This document shows, one piece after another, positions 54,000-64,000 of a stretch of 64,000 nucleotides of DNA. Below the pieces are notes generated by a model, which worked only from the letters and a program-made list of their open reading frames with translations, was not told where the DNA came from and ran no database searches. The translations under genes were made by a program, and so were the position numbers. Source of the DNA: Puccinia triticina (Eukaryota; Basidiomycota; Pucciniomycetes; Pucciniales; Pucciniaceae); assembly GCF_026914185.1 (NCBI RefSeq), contig NC_070558.1, positions 3,410,001 through 3,474,000 on the forward strand. The letters run 5' to 3'. The stretch's first letter is position 1. Each line of letters begins with the position of its first letter.

Positions 54000-55912
54000 G
54001 GAGAATAGAGCTTGGAAGGGAAATGGATAGCAACAATAGTACTAATGTAAGCTATGCAAGGGTGCTGATGAGGCTGCCTTCCTGACTAATGCTGAGGGGA
54101 TGAGAGTAACACTAAGAAAAAGAAGAAAAGGTGTGGCTGATTTCTGCTTGATCTTAGGAGCTAGTACTATGAGCTTAACTACTGACTAATGAGGGTAAGA
54201 GAGTTGGAGGAGTGATGAGAGTGGGGAATGCAATGGCAAGGTTCAATAGCAATGGGTTCAGGAGCAACTGCACTGATATCAATGGGTGATGAGTAATTTC
54301 TAACTTATAATTTCTGTATATAGAATTCTGCATATAGTTCTCTGCATGAGGTACAAGTGAGGGGGGGAAGACAGTTCTTATAGTAAGGAGGGATGAGCAC
54401 AGACAGTGGAGGCATTCTGGCTATGGGAATAAAGGAATGTACAAATGGGGAAGAGTGATGTGAAAATAGTAACAGTATGTAATGATGAGCAATGCTGAAA
54501 GGGGAATGCTGGTTATGGGAATAAAAGAATGTACTAATGGGGAAGAGTGATGAGAACATAGTAACAACTTGTGATGATGAGCACTACTGAAAGAGGTAAG
54601 CACAGATCTAATGATGTAATGTGTACAATAGGTATAGTACATAATGAGAAATGTATGTAAAGGGTTTAGTATGTGAAAGTAATTATGTAAAAGGAATGTA
54701 CTGTAATGATTCAGGTAAGTTACTAATGAATTGAGTATTGTAACTAATGAAGACTGTAGGTTGTCTGTAAGTCTTATATCCTCTATAACTACTGAACCAT
54801 TGAAGATAAGGGGGTACTATGTAGGAGTGACTATATGTGAAATTTGATGTAGAACCTGAATATTTAATAATAATGAGGTATTTGTGAAGGGTGAAGGGGA
54901 GATGGGCTATGTAATGATGAATATATGTAAAAAGAAGCAATAAAATACTACTTATGGTTTGGAATGGAGCACCACATCCTCCCCCAACTTATTGTCTGTC
55001 CCCAGGCAATGCACCAAAGAGAAGAGTGATCCAGAAAGAGTTGAAGAATGTTGAGTCCAAGAGTCCAAATTCCAGTGTTTCTGCAGGAGGTGAAGTCCAA
55101 AGTCCTGAGTAGTAGTCCAAATCCAGAGTCCAGTGTCCAAAGCCAATAGAATCCAAGTATAATCCAAGTCCAGTATATCTGAGTCCAAGGTATCCAAGTC
55201 CAATCCAAAGTCCAATAGTCCTATGTATCCAGAGTATCCATAGTCCAGTATCCAATCCAAAGAGTCCAGTATCCAAAAGAAGGTCCAATTATCAATGAGG
55301 GGTGAATGTATAAGAAGATCTAACTCTGCTGAAGGCAATATCCTTGAGACAGACACATATTAGACTAAATTCCACTCTGAAGAATACAATAATTTTCCTG
55401 CCTAACTGAGGCCAATGGAAGAATGCAATGATTGATGATGAATGATGGGGTTGATAATTGTAGTTTCTGAAGGTTGTGAATGATTTGGGGTTGAATGGCT
55501 GAATTTCTGAGTATCTGAGTATATAATGTAGGGTTCTGTGAAGAGAATTTGAAGTCCAGGGAGGCTGATAAGCTGTCCAAAGAATATTCTTGCTCAAGTT
55601 GGGTGGTTTCTGAGCTGCAATGTGTTGGAAGAAATTGATTATAATAGTGAATGAATGAAAGGTTGGTTTGTTGGCTGAAGAATTCCTAGAATACAGGGTG
55701 AAGATGATGATGAAGGAATGATTCATGTTCAGGAAATGAAATGAATGATGATTTTTCAGAAAGAATGATTTAGGATGATGATGATGATGGAGGAATTGAA
55801 TGAATGACTGGATGATCCATAGCTGGGGAATGATCCCTCCTTCTCCTCATTATTGGGGGGGAATGAATGATTGATGGTTCCTCTTCAGTACTGGGCACTT
55901 TGGAATTCACCC
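54000..55912. mobile_element. CpG-free block, probably an inserted LTR or element fragment
   Basis: About 1.9 kb in which no CG dinucleotide was seen by eye, with sharp borders against CpG-containing sequence (last CG at 53953, next at 55919). It contains a tandem duplication of about 94 bp (54407-54500 and 54501-54594) and an array of GTCCAA/ATCCAA units (about 55030-55290). On the minus strand, GGGGACAGACAATAAG followed by TTGGGGGAGG (near 55005) resembles a segment of the minus-strand Ty3 element at 60020-60050. Likely derived from a similar CpG-purged retrotransposon; ends not identified. Confidence 0.5.
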
Positions 55913-56229
55913 TTTTGACGAAAAAAGCCTTAATTTTGTCCAGATGGGGAATGGAACATGTGTCCATCCGCGTGTACTGTTGAAAGAGGTTTCCTGATGT
56001 CTGAGCAGGGGCTCCATGCGGAAGGCGCGCGTGCGGAACGCCAAAAAAAAGAAAGGAAATGGTCGACCTGTATCTTCGGAACGGCTCGATGAACTTTCTT
56101 GAAACCAAGCCCATTCGAAAGGACCGATTCCATAGATCAAAATGGTATATACTAATTATTTTTAAGGGTTGATTATTGGTTGTGTAGGGCCGGTTAAGGA
56201 TTCAGGCAAAATCTGCGGGCGCGCATAGT
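55913..56229. other. GC-rich flank of the broken gene
   Basis: CpG-containing sequence with open frames on the minus strand (about 56140-55907) that resemble no known family. It may be downstream sequence of the broken gene at 56205-57813, cut off by the CpG-free block. Confidence 0.35.
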
Positions 56230-57813
56230 AGTAATGTGAGCCTGAGCCTCTATAGTGGCTACAGGACACAAGAAAAGTGGGAGGCACTGGTTGTATTTCT
56301 TGGGATAAAGAACTACAATCAGAGAGAAGAGAGAAAGAGAAAGAAAGAGAAAGAGACAGAGGATATAATGATCTGGAGGGGGTCTATCTACTCCTTGTAG
56401 GAGGATCCTCAAAAGTCTACTTGAATCACCTGGAAAAGTGATAAGGACAGCTGTGCCAGACCAACAAGGGCTACAGCCTCCGCGCGCACCAAGGAGACGG
56501 TGGGGGGACACAGAATAGTAATACTAATCTGCTCTGATTTTTAGACTGATTCTAGGATTAACAGAGTAACCTTTGATCTTGAGAATAGTAGAGGTGAAAG
56601 CAATAAAGAGGAGCAATCAGGAGGCACAGAGAATCACTCTGGATAATCAAGGTTCAAATGAAGAGTATACTTACTGTCAATATCCTAGGCGCCTGTGACG
56701 GTAGGAGTACTGGGAGCGGGGTATCCTCTTGTAAGGTGATCCTGGGTTATCTACGGTGTGGTTCTGGGTGGTCTGAAGTCTGTAGATCCTCCTCAGGCAA
56801 GGGGGATCCTGACTTCGAAAATTTTCACAGTTTGCTTATGTAATTACATATGTACATGTGGTTTGGCGCGCCTGGTAGCGCTGACACGTCACAACTGCGC
56901 ATGCGCGCCACAACTCAAGGACTCAGGGAAGGAGTAGAGTTACAAAGAATTGGTGAGTTGTAACTAGGGTTAAAATTGCGTGAGGAAACAGAATATGAAG
57001 TCAGAATAAGGATATCTCTTAAGATGGAAAAGATATAAAGCAATTCATATGTAAAAGTAGATAAAGGCAGACTTTGGGTCAGCTGTGATGACTCTAAGGC
57101 TGACAAGTAACACCGCGTAAATATAAGGCGATATGTTTTTGGGTATAACTTGGATGTCCGTCGATGAAAAGTTCTAATTCCGGGCTCATTAGAAAGGCAA
57201 GAAGGAGGAGATGAAACGAAAGCCGATCATTATGAAAGATTAATTCGGCCAATGGGCGGCCGTGAACGCTGAATGAAAACCGTAAATGAGGCCGCGTAAA
57301 TCCTAACAAAGCTTCGAGCGCTTATAATTCCAAAACCGCTCGATAGAATCGGCTAAACCCAAGTTCAAACGAAAGCCAAGATCGGAAAGATGAAACTGGA
57401 AAGGTGTAATGTGAATTTTGAGGCCAGCCAAATCGTTATTGAAACGCTCCAAAGTTTCATTACAATTTCCGTGGTTTCCGCCGCAAAGAAGTTGAAATCC
57501 AAGGGATACATAATGAAATGAACCAAAGGTACCGCCGAGGGACTGTCCAAATGGACTCCTGAGGCTGGCCAATCGTCTTAAGAGGGTGTTAGATGAAATG
57601 ATCGCGGTATTTACGCGCCAAGAGATATCGGAAAGGGTAGATTAAACTGGGTCGAACACCAGAGTCAAAATTAAAGAAATGAAAGAATAACCGCGCCAAC
57701 CAATTCTGAAAGGTGAATGCGTCCATAGTGACCTCATGAAGTGAGGAAGGAATAGTTTCTATAAGGTCTAGGTCATTGGTCAACGGAAAGTTCCCGTTAT
57801 CGCTGTTTGTCAT
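56205..57813 (-). pseudogene. Unrecognised broken gene interrupted by a solo LTR
   Basis: On the minus strand a protein-like frame starts at the ATG at 57813 (MTNSDNGNFPLTNDLDL), runs to about 57590, continues in another frame to about 57310 (FGSFHYVSLGFQLLCGGNHG), then returns to the first frame to about 57111 (MSPELELFIDGHPSYTQK). After the solo LTR it finishes near 56205 (MRARRFCLNP). Two compensating shifts suggest a pseudogene or sequence errors. No domain is recognised. The start is divergent from, and 6 bp away from, the plus-strand gene at 57819. Confidence 0.4.
56235..57105. mobile_element. Solo LTR with AGTAA target duplication
   Basis: 871 bp, TGTGAGCCTGAGCC...CTGACA, flanked by AGTAA (56230-56234 and 57106-57110). 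The minus-strand frame of the broken gene continues across the two flanks once the LTR and one AGTAA are removed. The first 12 bases equal those of the Ty3-B LTR (TGTGAGCCTGAG), suggesting a related family. It includes an AG-rich tract (56317-56360) and a GCGCATGCGCGC palindrome. Confidence 0.8.
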
Positions 57814-57818
57814 CCGTA

Positions 57819-58606
57819 ATGTTTTCCTCCAGCGCCACTTCCACGCCCTCGTCACCAAAAGAGAACCTTGATAACTCATTAGATTATTCGTCAAACACAT
57901 CCATAACTTCATCTCAACTTGACAAAGAGGCCGCTATTAGGCCTTCCTACGAAATCCCATTCTCCATTCGCAGAGCGCACTCGTTCGTCAACAACGTTCA
58001 CGCGTACAACGCCGGTATGAGAGACTCTTTTAAGCCCGAAGAAGTCGATGCCTTGCGCCACTATATCCAACAAGGACTCCTCGCCTTTGCTCGTGAGGAC
58101 CTCGGCGACCCGGTTGCCGCACGAAACGCACGCCTTAAATTGTATAGCCGGTTCCACAATGCTTTTACACATGTATGTCAAATGGATTCTGTATGTATAT
58201 ATATAAGAATTTGAAAAAAAAAGAAGATTGATTATAATACTGATATTTTTCCCTGTTTCTATAGATGGATACCCATTCAATCATAGATGCCATGATAGAG
58301 GAAACTGAGGAAAAGAATGCCCTGGAGTTATTAAGGGTGAGGGACCAAGTGGAAGAAGAGGAAGATGGTTGGAGAGTAGAAGCAGAAATGGAGAGGATAA
58401 GAGCTGAGGGTAAGTTCTATTTTTTTTTTTTTTTTTTTTATTTAGAATTTTACTAATGCTATGCTTTAATTTTCTTTTATGTATTTTAATTTTTATTTTC
58501 AGATAAGGAGAAGGGAAAAGAGAAAAAGAAAGATGGAGAAGAAGGAGAAATGGAAGAAGATGATGTAGTGATAAAAGAAGAAGAGGTGAGCTTGACTTTA
58601 TTTTAG
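57819..58606 (+). CDS. Predicted spliced gene, possibly a gene-transposon chimera
   Basis: Three exons with good signals: 57819-58172 (donor GTATGT), 58265-58409 (acceptor TTTCTATAG, donor GTAAGT) and 58503-58606 (acceptor TATTTTCAG). Joined in phase they give 200 residues: a Ser-rich N-terminus, a middle (IRRAHSFVNNVHAYNAG; RHYIQQGLLAFAREDLG) of unknown type, and a Glu/Lys-rich tail. Exon 1 is CpG-containing, host-like DNA. Exons 2 and 3 lie in CpG-free sequence continuous with the minus-strand Ty3 element. The tail may thus be exonised transposon DNA, or the prediction may be partly false. Confidence 0.35.
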
Positions 58607-58765
58607 TTATTTTTATTTGAGTGTATTTGAAGCTGATTTATATTGATTTGTTTCTGATTTTATAGATTTGATTTTTATTTTGCTTTTATATTTTTGTGTA
58701 AGAAGATGAGAAAGAGAAAGATAAAAGAGAAAAGAAATGAATTGATTATTCCTTATTTATTATTT

Positions 58766-61700
58766 TTACCTGGAGTGGTATTCCTTGACATGAGTTGCAG
58801 CAAACCTTCTGGCCAGTTCTGTGCCATCCAATTCCTCCAAGATGTAAGATCCTCCTGGGTTTTGAGCTTTGATTCTGTAAGGGCCATTCCATTTATTCTC
58901 AAAGAGCTTGCCAAATTGAGAGTCCAAAGATTTGTTATACACTACTACTAATTGACCTTTCTTTAGTGGCTGCCTTGATGTTTTCTTCTTGTTCCAATAA
59001 TCCACAGAGTTTTTCCTGGAATCCATGAGCTGCTGGTGTGCTTGCTGCAAGATGGTATCCCTGTTTTCAAGCTGCTGAGTCCTAGCCAATAAAAGATCCT
59101 GAGTTGATTCTACCTTTGACCAATCCACTCCAAAGAAGGTTTCCAATTCTAAATCAATGGGTAAGATGGGGGGCTGTCCAAGAACTAGCTCATAAGGTGA
59201 GTAACCAGTTGATCTCTTGGTGGAAATTCTGTCTGCAAATAAAACTAAAGGTAAATAATTCCTCCACTTCTTGCCTTCTTTTCCACAGAGCTTGACCAAG
59301 GTATCCTTAATTGCCTGATGTCCTCTTTCTACCATACCATTTGCTTCAGGATGATAAGGGGTGGTGACTTTGATTTTGATTCCAGATTCCAGAAGGGATT
59401 TTTGAAATTGTTGTCCAAATTCAGAGCCTCCATCCACTGTGACTGACCAAGGGGCTCCATATCTGTAGATCCAGTTGTCCAAGAACCACTGAGAGATTTT
59501 CTTTGCCTGAATCTTTTCTAGTCCAACTGCCTCTACCCATCCAGAAAGGTCATCTCTTGCAATTACCAGGTACTTCCATTTGCCAGCTTTGATGTGAACT
59601 GTATCCAAACTGACTCTTCCAAAGATGGTTGCTGCTCCTGTAGGTTTCTTGGGTTCCATTGGCAATTTTGAACTCCTCTTCTGGCAAGCTTCACAAGACT
59701 GGACCCACTTGGTAACACCTCTCTTGAGACCTGGCCACCAAAATCTGAGTTTAATCCTTCTGTAGGTTTCAGCAATACCTCTGTGGCCTAAGGATTCATG
59801 AAGGGAATTGAGGATGGATTTCTGAGCTGAAGGAGAGGTGACTACTATCTGGGAGAATGGTTTGTTGATCCTGTGCAAGACTTCATTGGAAAGGAAGAAG
59901 TTGGCTGATTTGTGCAAAATTTGCTTGAATTCCAGGCTGCTGCATCCTGGAGGTTTGTTCATGGTTGAAAGGTATTCCTGGAGGTGCTTCCAAATTCCTT
60001 GCTGCAAGTTACTTACCCCCTCCCCCAACTTAGCTGATGTCCCCAGAAGCAGGCCAAAAGAAGAATTTTTAGTTCCAAATCCAGGGTGAGGTTTGATCCA
60101 GGTTTCATCTTCATCAAAGCTAGGACAATCATCTTCATCAGAATCAGGGGGTCTTCTTGAAAGTCCATCAGGTAAGGTGAAAGTTTTTCCAGGAGTGTGA
60201 ACAAGGTCATAGGAGAATAACTGAATAAATCCAATCCATCTGTTCATAGGGGCATTGGGAAGTGAAGGGTTGTTGATCATTCCAATAAGGCACTGGGCAT
60301 CCACTCTGAGTTAAAAATGTTGGCCCCACAGTTTGGTTTGAAGTTTCTTGATGATCTTGGCAACACCACAGAGTTCTAATTTGGATTGTGAGTACTTTGA
60401 TTCCCTGGGTGAAAAGACTACTGACTCATATAACACAGGCCTATCCAATCCATCAGAATCCTGTTGAGTAAGAACAGCACCTGCAGCAATAACACTGGAG
60501 TCCACTGAGAGTTTGATTAAGCCAGCATCAGGTCCATAGTCCAGTTTCTTTAGGGTGATATCAGTTCCAACAATCCTTTTAAGGTCCTCAAAGGCATCCT
60601 GGCAATCTTCAGTCCAATCCCAAGAGGAGTCCTTCCTGGTGATTCTTCTGAGTGGAGCAGTGAGGGTTGAGTAATTTTTAATGAACATCCTAACATATAC
60701 ACAGATACCTAGGAATCCTCTGACATCTGAAGGAGTGGTGGGAGTTGGCCAGGTTTCAATTTTGTTGAGCTTCTTGATGGATATCCTTCTGCCTTCCTTA
60801 CAAACCACATGGCCAACCAGATCCAGAGCAGGTACACAGCAAGCAAATTTCTTCCCAGAGATGGTGAGTCCAGCTTCTTCAATCCTGAAAAGAATCCTTT
60901 CCAGAGTAATGGCATATTCATAGATAAATCTTCTGATCTGGGGGTTGTCCTTTAGAGTTTCTTCATTGTAGTCAGAGGTTGGTCCTTTTATACCTCCATC
61001 ATCCACAAAGATTCCCATATGTTGAGGTAATTCATCCTGGAGTATCCACATCATTTGGGCCTGGTAAACTGCAACTGAATTGGTGGCTCCTTGGGGTAAT
61101 CTGGTAAGTTGAAATCTTCCAAGGGGTGTTTCAAAGGTGGTCAAAGGTCTGGATTCTGGAGCTAATTCTCTTTCATCATATCCTCCCATAATATCACCTA
61201 GTCCATAGCAAGCCCTTCCAGTAAATGATTCAATGAGTTCCTCTGTCTTTGGTGGTAGTCCAGCGTCCTTAATGGTGACTTTGTTGAGTTTCTGAAGGTC
61301 ATGTACAATTCTGAGCTTACCATCCTGCTTCTTTACACAAAATATAGGGCTGGAATAACTGGAAAAGGATTGTTCATAGAGGCCAGTGCTGAGTCTTTCC
61401 CTTACCAATTCTATAACCTGGTCTTTGATGGGTGCAGGAATTGGAATTGGTTTCTGTTGCCAAGGTTCATGGGAAATGACTGGAATAATATAAGGCTGTC
61501 CATAGGTGTGTTTAAGAAGGCCTCTTTCTGTTTCCACAAAAGCCAAAGCACCTTGTCTAATCACAATTACCCATACCAGCAGGAGATATTCTTGAGGAGA
61601 GAGCCATCCAGGAGGTCCAAAGTCGATGAGGTCCAGCCTTTCTTGAGTAATCTTAGAGGTAGGAGTGAATGGTGGAGGAAATGGGTTCAAAGGAGTGAGG

Positions 61701-61936
61701 TAAGGATCTCTGGAGAGTGGTGGCCTTGATAATGGGGGATTGAGAGATAATGGCATTGGTTGGTTTACTGGTTTTATTTTTTTTAGAGTTGATTTATATT
61801 TTGCTGAATGAGTGTCTACAGTTTGTTGCTTTTGGTTGTTTTCCAGGGTTGCAGTTGTAAGGGAAGGGAACTGAAAACCTGGTCTCAATCTAAATAATTT
61901 ACCAGTCCAGAATTGGAAGGTATGCTGGTTTCCCAC
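58766..61936 (-). pseudogene. Ty3-D Pol, one TAA codon
   Basis: It is read in the -1 frame relative to gag and opens within the last 17 gag codons. RT motifs are LRIVHDLQKLNKV, LTRLPQGATNSV and an intact FVDD box (GIFVDDGGIKGP). RNase H (KLSVDSSVIAAGAVL) follows. TAA at 60311-60313 replaces a residue that is Glu in Ty3-A (WGQHFELQVD there). The integrase has the HHCC finger (HRG...C..C), D (LDTVHIKAG), D (TVDGGSEF) and E (GMVERGHQ). It ends EYHSR and TAA at 58766. All catalytic residues are present. With one stop it is probably inactive unless read through or mis-sequenced. No perfect slippery heptamer is in the overlap. Confidence 0.88.
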
Positions 61937-63906
61937 TTCTGATTACTGGGGAGTATGATTGGAACCAAAAAAGTCTGACCAGCTGAATCCATGATTGAAA
62001 GTGCTTCTCCTCTGGCTCCATTGTAGTTGATGTTAGCTGAGACATCCATCAAGAAAGGCTTTCCAATAATCATCTGAACTGGTCCTTTGGCTACCCAGAA
62101 ATGAACTGTCCTGACTACTTTCCCAATGGTTACCTCCACATCTTCAGCAATTCCAGGTATATCAGTAAGGTGACCTCCAATTCCTTTGAGCTTCATAGAT
62201 TTAGCAGTGAGTACTAATCCAAGTTTATTTGCAAGAGTTTCAGGAATAATGTTGACCATAGAGCCAGTATCCAAGAGTGCTTGATGTTTCTCTCCTCCAA
62301 TAGTGATGGTGATGTATCCAAGGGGGCAGGAGTAGTGAGTAGTGGGTTGCTCCTGTGCTGGTTCTTCTCCATCCTCCATGTCTGTGAAGTTTGCTGATTT
62401 GACACCATCCAATGGGACCCTTCTGTTGGTTATCTTCTTCCTAATACAGTCAGTAACTCCTGGTGATATAGCAAAGATTTCTCCAAAGGCCAACTCCATC
62501 TTTCCTGCAGTCAACATCCTACTAGCCACTTCCTCTTCAATTCCTGGGTACTCCTTGGCCAAAGTCTTTTCCAAATAGGTCTTCTTAACTGGTTTGTCCT
62601 TAGGTGCAGTGGTTGAATCCTTGTCCTTATCCTGGAATCTGACTTGAGGGGAGCCTTTTGAAGTAGGGGATTTGGAAGCACTAGGAGTAGGGGGCTGTGT
62701 CATGTGAAGTAATTCCTCTGTATCCATGTCCATTAGGTCCTGTTTCTCCTTCCTGATCCTTTTGTCTGACTTGGCTGGTTCCTCCTCATCCTGATCCTTA
62801 GAGTTGTTTCTGGTCCTCTTTCCAAGGTCTGCTTCATAACTGTGGGTTTGATAATAGGCTGGGTCCTCCTCTAGTTGGCCAAAAGAAGATGTGAGCTTAG
62901 TTTTAGAGTACTCTTCCACTGGGGTTCTGATTGGTCTGCTTGGAATCCATGGAATAACTGATTTGTCTGGAAGTTTGTAATCTCTTCCATCCTTGATAAC
63001 AGCACCACTAGACATGTCCTGGGCAAGTTGAGAGCAGCTGTTGGTTCCATGGGTTTCCTGATGACAATAATAGCATTTGAATGGCCAGGTCCTAGCAGGT
63101 TTGTCCATGTGGGGAGGTAGTCCTTTGCCAGCAGTGAGGGATGCAAGTTGTTTGGTAAGGAGTTCCACTTGTTTGTCCAGAGAAATAGAAGCAGTAGGAG
63201 CAGTTCCCTGAGTAGCAGGTGTGGGTTTGAAGGTCCTAGGTGAGTTGTCCAAAGTGAATTTCTCTTCTGCCCTCCATTCAGTCCTTCTGTTGACCACTGA
63301 TCTTGAGTAAACTTCCTGGTGAATGTAGGTAAGAAGAGTTTCAGTGTCTGGCAAGATATCACCTCCATCCTTTGAGGCTAGCATTTGATTGTCCCTCATC
63401 AAGCTCCTAGTAACTTTTTGATCCAGATCCTTGTGAAGAGTTTCCAAAAGAAGGTGTCTGAATTCCTCCAGGCTGGTACTGTACCCCATTCTTACCAAGT
63501 AGTGAGTGATGGTTTCAAACTTGTTTCTGAATGTGTTGAAGGTTTCCAAGGTGCTGATTCCTCCATCCTGAGCTGATTTGTAGACTAGTTTCCTGAGATC
63601 CTCCCTGGTATATCTGACCAATGGCTGAGAGGTTCTAAATCTGGTGAGTAACTGTTTCTTCAGGGTTTCCCAATCCAAGTTTTCATGGCCTGACATGTCT
63701 TCCACTTCATCCTTAAGGTCCAACCCTTTGATAAAAGCAATGATTTGTCCAGCCAGTTCCTTAGAGTTAGCACCATCATCTCTTCCAGCACTTTCATACC
63801 TTCTAATGAATTTCTCCACAGGCATGTTGGTTCCATCAAAGAAGAGCTCTTTGTCCATGGGTTTGATCTTTACTCCTCTACTGACAGGATCCTCATACCT
63901 AGGCAT
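61885..63906 (-). CDS. Ty3-D Gag-protease
   Basis: An intact frame of 673 residues from the ATG at 63906. A capsid-like N-terminal half (FFDGTNMPVEKFIRRYESAG) parallels the Ty3-A Gag (FDGTNVERFLADYQLA). A CCHC knuckle (CYYCHQETHGTNSC), a charged linker with KR-rich clusters (KRTRNN; KRIRKE) that could act as a nuclear localisation signal, and a protease with DTGS and the flap-like GGHLTDIPG complete it. No CGN arginine codons were seen; arginine is encoded by AGA or AGG. It ends TGA, overlapping pol. Confidence 0.9.
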   Translation of the reverse strand: MPRYEDPVSRGVKIKPMDKELFFDGTNMPVEKFIRRYESAGRDDGANSKELAGQIIAFIKGLDLKDEVEDMSGHENLDWETLKKQLLTRFRTSQPLVRYTREDLRKLVYKSAQDGGISTLETFNTFRNKFETITHYLVRMGYSTSLEEFRHLLLETLHKDLDQKVTRSLMRDNQMLASKDGGDILPDTETLLTYIHQEVYSRSVVNRRTEWRAEEKFTLDNSPRTFKPTPATQGTAPTASISLDKQVELLTKQLASLTAGKGLPPHMDKPARTWPFKCYYCHQETHGTNSCSQLAQDMSSGAVIKDGRDYKLPDKSVIPWIPSRPIRTPVEEYSKTKLTSSFGQLEEDPAYYQTHSYEADLGKRTRNNSKDQDEEEPAKSDKRIRKEKQDLMDMDTEELLHMTQPPTPSASKSPTSKGSPQVRFQDKDKDSTTAPKDKPVKKTYLEKTLAKEYPGIEEEVASRMLTAGKMELAFGEIFAISPGVTDCIRKKITNRRVPLDGVKSANFTDMEDGEEPAQEQPTTHYSCPLGYITITIGGEKHQALLDTGSMVNIIPETLANKLGLVLTAKSMKLKGIGGHLTDIPGIAEDVEVTIGKVVRTVHFWVAKGPVQMIIGKPFLMDVSANINYNGARGEALSIMDSAGQTFLVPIILPSNQKWETSIPSNSGLVNYLD

Positions 63907-64000
63907 AGCTGGTTCCCTATTTAAAAAGTGAGTGTTGGACCTGGTAGAGTGTGTTGAGTCATCCCTTTGGCGCTGGAACCTGGGAAAGCGGGGTGGTGGC
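63907..64000 (-). other. Ty3-D leader
   Basis: The start of the element leader upstream of gag on the minus strand. It contains TTGGCGCTGGAACC and AAAGCGGGG on the plus strand, the first CpGs after a long CpG-free stretch. The LTR and primer-binding site are outside the window. Confidence 0.4.

Larger units (their letters stand above)
50190..54000 (+). mobile_element. Ty3-C: truncated Ty3 element
   Basis: An LTR-like leader (about 50190-50537, including TGTCACAGCTCTCC and a GGGAGAGCGGAGGAGAG tract) is followed by gag, protease, RT and part of RNase H on the plus strand. The sequence then ends abruptly near 54000 where a CpG-free block begins. Integrase and a 3' LTR are missing, so the element is 3'-truncated or was cut by a later insertion. 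Exact LTR limits cannot be set because there is no second copy. Confidence 0.75.
58170..64000 (-). mobile_element. Ty3-D: CpG-free, nearly intact Ty3 element, running off the window
   Basis: On the minus strand, gag-protease (63906-61885) and pol (61936-58766) overlap by 52 bp. Pol has one in-frame TAA. About two CpGs were seen in the 5.1-kb coding region. The 5' LTR lies beyond 64000. The 3' LTR was not identified, but the CpG-free sequence extends down to about 58150-58170, which is taken as the approximate element border. Pol is closely similar to that of Ty3-A in order and motifs (KPVNQPMP, IMGGYDER, DDGGIKGP). Confidence 0.85.

Noticed and set aside
61885..61936. GGGAAAC as the -1 frameshift site between Ty3-D gag and pol
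   Set aside because: The heptamer is in phase with pol, not with gag, so it cannot serve for slippage from gag; no correctly phased heptamer is in the overlap.

Overview
The window looks like a repeat-packed stretch of a basidiomycete fungal genome, most likely a rust (Pucciniales). The reasons are two host genes with several short GT-AG introns, a mix of Ty3, Ty1/copia and Tad1-like elements, and C-to-T decay at TCG/CGA sites in the transposons, a bias reported for Pucciniomycotina. The assignment to rusts is inference. Only two host genes are certain: farnesyl diphosphate synthase (27754-29472, minus strand, seven exons) and a type II phosphatidylserine decarboxylase with C2 and EF-hand modules (45286-48338, plus strand, seven exons including a 13-nt microexon).

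Layout. 1-4802 is gene-poor with small repeats. 4803-27136 is one nested insertion. A Tad1-like LINE (4815-27124, 12-bp target duplication) carries a palindromic CACCA-ended element in its 5' leader (4829-6119) and a Ty1/copia element near its 3' end (11689-27086). The copia holds a Ty3 element (Ty3-A, 15128-23374) and a solo LTR (23763-25047), and the solo LTR holds a small foldback element (24390-24850). Then come the FPP synthase gene, a decayed chromovirus (Ty3-B, 30325-37523) with a second CACCA-ended element inside its RT, a Tc1-type foldback (37608-38296), a solo LTR, a hAT transposase relic and another TA-flanked element (43825-44844). After the decarboxylase gene lie a truncated Ty3 element (Ty3-C, about 50190-54000), a CpG-free block, a solo LTR with a clean target duplication inside an unrecognised broken gene, and a Ty3 element on the minus strand (Ty3-D) that runs off the window end.

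The common theme is a CpG-directed mutational defence. 14 of the 15 in-frame nonsense codons I traced in the retrotransposons are TGA. 13 of 19 differences between the LTR pairs of two elements are CpG transitions, 12 of them in TCG/CGA. Three Ty3 reverse transcriptases have lost a catalytic YxDD aspartate to asparagine at a CGA trinucleotide. In contrast, the gag and pol of Ty3-D contain only about two CpGs in 5.1 kb and are almost intact, as if that lineage had purged the target. A second novelty is in Ty3-A: four diverged copies of a roughly 110-nt intron-like cassette (GTAAGT ... YAG) sit between its coding blocks, and its primer-binding site is extended into a 50-nt copy of the 3' part of mature tRNA-Tyr. 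All counts were made by eye.
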